A DNA stretch of 64,000 nucleotides from NCBI GenBank assembly GCA_004557905.1, contig SFFH01000008.1, positions 51,633-115,632 on the forward strand, in the 5' to 3' direction. The position numbers were made by a program, and so were the translations under genes. Under the pieces are notes generated by a model that was given only the letters and a program-made list of their open reading frames with translations, was not told where the DNA came from and ran no database searches. Below are positions 61,101-64,000 of the stretch, piece by piece (position 1 is the stretch's first letter; every line of letters begins with the position of its first letter). Source of the DNA: Clostridiales bacterium (lineage in GTDB: Bacteria; Bacillota; Clostridia; Christensenellales; Aristaeellaceae).

Positions 61101-62189
61101 TCAGGCCTTCTGCTCGGGCTCCTTCGCGGCAGCCGGAGCGGCCGGCTTCGCGGCCGGAGCCACAGGAGCCTTCTTCACCTTGTCCATCTTGTTGCGCGGC
61201 GCGCGGCGGTCACGCATGACGATCGCCTTGCGCGGGCACTTCGCGGCGCAGGCACCGCAGCCGGTGCAGGCGCCGAGCACCTTGTGCTTCTGCTTGAGCG
61301 CGCCTTCAATCGCGTCAAACTTGCACTGCTTGGTGCACAGCGTGCAGCCCACGCACTTGTCCGCATCGATATACGCTTCCTTGCGGACCTCGTAATCGGC
61401 AGTCATCGCGCCGGTCGGGCAGGCATCAGCACAGGCCATGCAGCCCACACACTTATCATAGTCGATCTTCGGAACGCCATTCTCCATGCTCAGCGCGCCG
61501 AAGTTGCAGGCCTTCACGCAGGCCTCGCAGCCGACGCACGCCTTGTCGCACTTCTCTTTGAGGGCGTTGCCCTTTCCCGGATTGTGACAGCTGATCTGGA
61601 CAACACGGTCGGCCGGCTGCATGCTCAGCACATGCTGCGGGCAGGCCGCGACGCACTTCTTGCAGCCCTGGCACTTCTCCTTGTCGACGACGGCGATCTT
61701 CTTCACCGGATCGATGTGGATCGCGTCAAACGGACAGGCGCGCTCACAGGTGCCCAGACCCAGGCAGGCGTACTGGCAGGCCTTGGTGCCGTTGTCCACC
61801 AGGGTGGCCGCGATGCAATCGTGAATGCCCTGATAGTTCTTCTGAGCGCAGTGATCGCCATGGCCCTGGCAGGCGACAGTCGCCACCATGCGGACGCCGG
61901 CAGAAGCGGAGACGCCCATGATTTCCGCCATCTTCTCGGTGCACTTGGGGCCGCCCACGGCGCAGGCGCCGACTTCTGCTTTACCCTCGGCCACAGCTGC
62001 GGCATAGCCGTCGCAGCCCGGGAAGCCGCAGGCGCCGCAGTTCGCGCCCGGCAGGCACTCGCGCAGCGCGTCGACAGTCGGGTTGGACGGGACCGCGAAG
62101 ACGCGGCCGGTCACACCCAGCAGCGCGCCAAATACCAGGCCCAGCACACTGATAACGAGCGCGGCGGTAAGAATCGCAGTAATACTCAC
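61101..62189 (-). CDS. rnfB: Rnf complex subunit B, polyferredoxin
   Basis: RnfB takes electrons from ferredoxin into the Rnf complex. The 362-residue protein has an N-terminal membrane helix, a four-cysteine cluster motif (CGACGFPGC) and then six ferredoxin-like cysteine motifs, among them CQGCKKCVAAC, CVGCEACVKAC, CVGCMACADAC, CVGCTLCTKQC and CTGCGACAAKC. About seven [4Fe-4S] clusters are thus possible. The C terminus is an Ala-Pro-Lys-rich tail. It is the last gene of the operon, as in clostridial rnfCDGEAB. Confidence 0.95.
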   Translation of the reverse strand: MSITAILTAALVISVLGLVFGALLGVTGRVFAVPSNPTVDALRECLPGANCGACGFPGCDGYAAAVAEGKAEVGACAVGGPKCTEKMAEIMGVSASAGVRMVATVACQGHGDHCAQKNYQGIHDCIAATLVDNGTKACQYACLGLGTCERACPFDAIHIDPVKKIAVVDKEKCQGCKKCVAACPQHVLSMQPADRVVQISCHNPGKGNALKEKCDKACVGCEACVKACNFGALSMENGVPKIDYDKCVGCMACADACPTGAMTADYEVRKEAYIDADKCVGCTLCTKQCKFDAIEGALKQKHKVLGACTGCGACAAKCPRKAIVMRDRRAPRNKMDKVKKAPVAPAAKPAAPAAAKEPEQKA

Positions 62190-62214
62190 TTCAGTTTCCT
62201 CCCTCGCTCTACGC

Positions 62215-62790
62215 TTAAATCAGGCCGTTGAAGCCGTTGAACGCCACAGCCATCAGACCCGCCGTGATCAGCGCGCCGGTAAAGCCTTCCATCCACTTGG
62301 GCATGTTGCCCACAGCCAGACGCTCACGGATGCCGGCGAACAGGCAGATGGACAGCGTGAAGCCCAGCGCAGACGCCGCTCCGTTGATGACGGACAGAAT
62401 CAGGTTGTAGCCTTCGGTAACGTTGAGCTGCGCCACGCCGAGCACCGCGCAGTTGGTGGTGATCAGCGGCAGATAGACGCCCAGCGCCTGGTACAGACTC
62501 GGGGCCATCTTCTTGAGCACCATCTCCACGATCTGCACCAGCACGGCGATGACCAGGATGAAGGCAATCGTCTGCAGGTACTCAAGGCCGAACGGCACCA
62601 GCAGGAAAGCATTGACCAGGTAGGCCACAAGAGAGGCAACAGCCATGACGAAGGTCACCGCCATGCCCATGCCGAATGCGGTATCCAGCTTCTTGGAAAC
62701 GCCCAGGAACGGGCAGATGCCGTAGAAGCGGGACATCGCAAAGTTGTTGACAAAGATGGAGCCAATCAGGATCGTAAGAATCTGGTTCAT
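62215..62790 (-). CDS. rnfA: Rnf complex subunit A
   Basis: The 191-residue membrane subunit has six hydrophobic helices. The conserved cysteine segments SRFYGICPFLGV and LITTNCAVLGVA hold, in known complexes, a membrane-embedded iron-sulfur cluster shared with RnfE. GGAGGAAAG precedes the start. It lies 12 bases after rnfE. Confidence 0.96.
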   Translation of the reverse strand: MNQILTILIGSIFVNNFAMSRFYGICPFLGVSKKLDTAFGMGMAVTFVMAVASLVAYLVNAFLLVPFGLEYLQTIAFILVIAVLVQIVEMVLKKMAPSLYQALGVYLPLITTNCAVLGVAQLNVTEGYNLILSVINGAASALGFTLSICLFAGIRERLAVGNMPKWMEGFTGALITAGLMAVAFNGFNGLI

Positions 62791-62802
62791 AATCTTTCCT
62801 CC

Positions 62803-63399
62803 TTACGCCTTCTTCGGCAGCAGCTTATTCATCAGAGCGAGCAGCAGGCCCAGCACGATGAAGCCGCCCGCCGGCTTGACCAGCAGATCCATCGGCAGAT
62901 AGCCCGCCGGCATCACCTGCACGCCCAGCAGGGTGCCCGCGCCGAACAGCTCGCGCACGGCGGAGATCAGAGTGATCGCGATGGTGAAGCCAATGCCCAT
63001 GCCCAGGCCGTCAACAATCGCCGGAATCGGCTTGTTCTTGAACGCAAATGCCTCCGCACGGCCAAAGATGATGCAGTTGACGACGATCAGCGGAATGAAC
63101 ACGCCCAGAGCCGCATCCAGCGCCGGCACAAACGCCTTGACAACCAGCTGAACGATGGTGACGAACGTCGCGATGACGACGATGAAAGCGGGGATACGGA
63201 TCTGATCCGGAATCGCCTTGCGCAGCAGGGAAATGACCAGATTAGAGAAAACCAGAACGAACGTAACAGCCAGACCCATGCCGATGCCGTTGCTGACAGC
63301 GGTCGTGATGGCCAGCGTCGGACACATGCCCAGCACCATGCGGAACGTGGGGTTCTCGTCGATGATGCCGTTCATGAAGATTTTGCGAAGTTCCTTCAT
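62803..63399 (-). CDS. rnfE: Rnf complex subunit E
   Basis: The 198-residue membrane subunit, a homologue of RnfA with inverted topology, has the cysteine motifs RMVLGMCPTLAIT and LIVVNCIIFGRAEAFA that complete the membrane iron-sulfur site. Its ATG follows the rnfG stop without a gap, and GAGGAGG lies inside the end of rnfG, so translation is probably coupled. Confidence 0.96.
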   Translation of the reverse strand: MKELRKIFMNGIIDENPTFRMVLGMCPTLAITTAVSNGIGMGLAVTFVLVFSNLVISLLRKAIPDQIRIPAFIVVIATFVTIVQLVVKAFVPALDAALGVFIPLIVVNCIIFGRAEAFAFKNKPIPAIVDGLGMGIGFTIAITLISAVRELFGAGTLLGVQVMPAGYLPMDLLVKPAGGFIVLGLLLALMNKLLPKKA

Positions 63400-64000
63400 T
63401 TACTGCACCTCCTCATTGCGGACATGCGCCGCTTCCAGAGCACTGTTGATGGCGTTGCTGGTCAGCGTCACGCCGGACTTCACGTCGATCTGCGCCGTCG
63501 CAATGTCCTGGCCAACCAGCGCGTCAAAGCCCGCGCCGATCAGGTCAGCGCCAAAGCCCGGCGTCTCGTTGTGCTCAAGCACCTGCACGGACACGATCTT
63601 GCCCGCCTCGTCCACAGCGATGGCGACCTTCATCGGCTGGAAGCCCGTCACCTCGTACACCGCGGCGGCAGTCTCCTCAGCAGCTTCCTCAGCCGGAGCG
63701 GCCTCGGCAGCCGGAGCGGCGGCGGCGGCAGCCTTCAGCGCGTCGTTGATCGCGTTCGAAGTCAGCGTCACGCCAGACTTCACGTCGATCTGCGCCGTCG
63801 CGATGTCCTGGCCAACCAGCGCGTCAAAGCCCGCGCCGATCAGGTCAGCGCCAAAGCCTGGCGTCTCGTTGTGCTCAAGCACGTTGACAGACACGATCTT
63901 TCCCGCGTCGTCCACATCGATGGCGACCTTCATCGGCTGGAAGCCCGTCACCTCGTACACCGCGGCGGCAGTCTCCTCAGCAGCTTCCTCAGCCGGAGCA
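63400..64000 (-). CDS. rnfG: Rnf complex subunit G with tandem FMN-binding repeats (5' end outside)
   Basis: The frame is open to the window edge. It contains two FMN-binding domains of near-identical sequence, starting at 63960 and 63660, each with GFQPMKVAI, NETPGFGADLIGAGF and the flavin-attachment motif SGVTLTSNAI, whose Thr would be bound to FMN by ApbE. An Ala/Glu/Pro-rich linker separates them, and the same linker appears again at the edge, so a further repeat is likely upstream. Ordinary RnfG has one such domain after a single membrane anchor. The GTG at 63960 is a valine codon within the repeat, not the start. Confidence 0.85.
   Translation of the reverse strand, partial: APAEEAAEETAAAVYEVTGFQPMKVAIDVDDAGKIVSVNVLEHNETPGFGADLIGAGFDALVGQDIATAQIDVKSGVTLTSNAINDALKAAAAAAPAAEAAPAEEAAEETAAAVYEVTGFQPMKVAIAVDEAGKIVSVQVLEHNETPGFGADLIGAGFDALVGQDIATAQIDVKSGVTLTSNAINSALEAAHVRNEEVQ
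63400..64000. repeat. 300-bp direct repeats inside rnfG
   Basis: The segment starting at 63661-63699 (linker) and the domain beyond it recur exactly 300 bases further at 63961-63999 with very few differences. The two protein copies differ at only a handful of positions before the C-terminal tail. Confidence 0.9.

Overview
The window reads as chromosomal DNA of a fairly G+C-rich member of the Clostridia (Bacillota). The markers are spoIIAA-spoIIAB-sigF, ctsR-clpC, a Gram-positive type LexA box, mrfAB, a clostridial type RnfB and strong Shine-Dalgarno sequences. Genes are densely packed and many overlap as ATGA. No rRNA, tRNA, CRISPR array, prophage or insertion sequence was seen. An anaerobic, probably host-associated fermenter fits, but genus and family cannot be fixed from this sequence.

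Layout. 1-2639: end of a sugar ABC importer (permease fragment, MalG-like permease, solute-binding lipoprotein). 2733-3404: small secreted protein. 3664-11020: complete F-type ATP synthase operon (atpZ-like, atpI, B, E, F, H, A, G, D, C). 11076-14274 (minus): lgt-pncB-recX. 14512-15141: upp. 15212-25428 (minus): asnB-guaA-carA-carB-purA-purB, an unusual run of glutamine- and aspartate-consuming enzymes. 25803-28260: proC, rnhA and a tyrosine recombinase. 28397-29381: a Cys-rich mini-protein divergent from lexA. 29471-35399 (minus): a multidomain secreted PIG-L/NAGPA protein, a DUF6273-like protein, rsmA, a GT2 enzyme and yebC. 35589-37734: a ylbJ-like gene facing the spoIIA operon. 37892-40258: class A PBP. 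40322-46063 (minus): O-antigen-ligase-like protein, mrfA, mrfB and a TPR protein. 46228-49059 (minus): ctsR-clpC. 49241-53074: ABC-F ATPase, uridine kinase and UMF1-type MFS protein. 53196-60727 (minus): galE, a cyclase, two VanY-like peptidases, hflX, a cysteine desulfurase and glyA. 61101-64000 (minus): rnfB, rnfA, rnfE and a partial rnfG.

The strongest biological theme is sodium bioenergetics. The ATP synthase c subunit carries the Na+ ligand set, with Glu in place of Gln on helix 1 (the two-carboxylate type), and the same window holds an Rnf ferredoxin:NAD+ oxidoreductase. Its RnfG is built from near-identical 100-residue FMN-binding repeats with an exact 300-nt period, running off the window edge. 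Other unusual points are a sigma-F-like factor that seems to lack region 3, a ClpC without the middle domain and without mcsA/mcsB, an HflX whose N-terminal domain carries a RadC-like HxHPxG motif, and a discoidin-like/PIG-L/Thr-Pro linker/NAGPA protein.

Two reading frames look accidentally fused. A 22-bp tandem duplication joins the sugar permease to its binding protein. A short out-of-frame loss joins the MrfA-like helicase to MrfB and puts the helicase zinc-cysteine motif out of frame. Both need checking against reads before any biological meaning is given to them.
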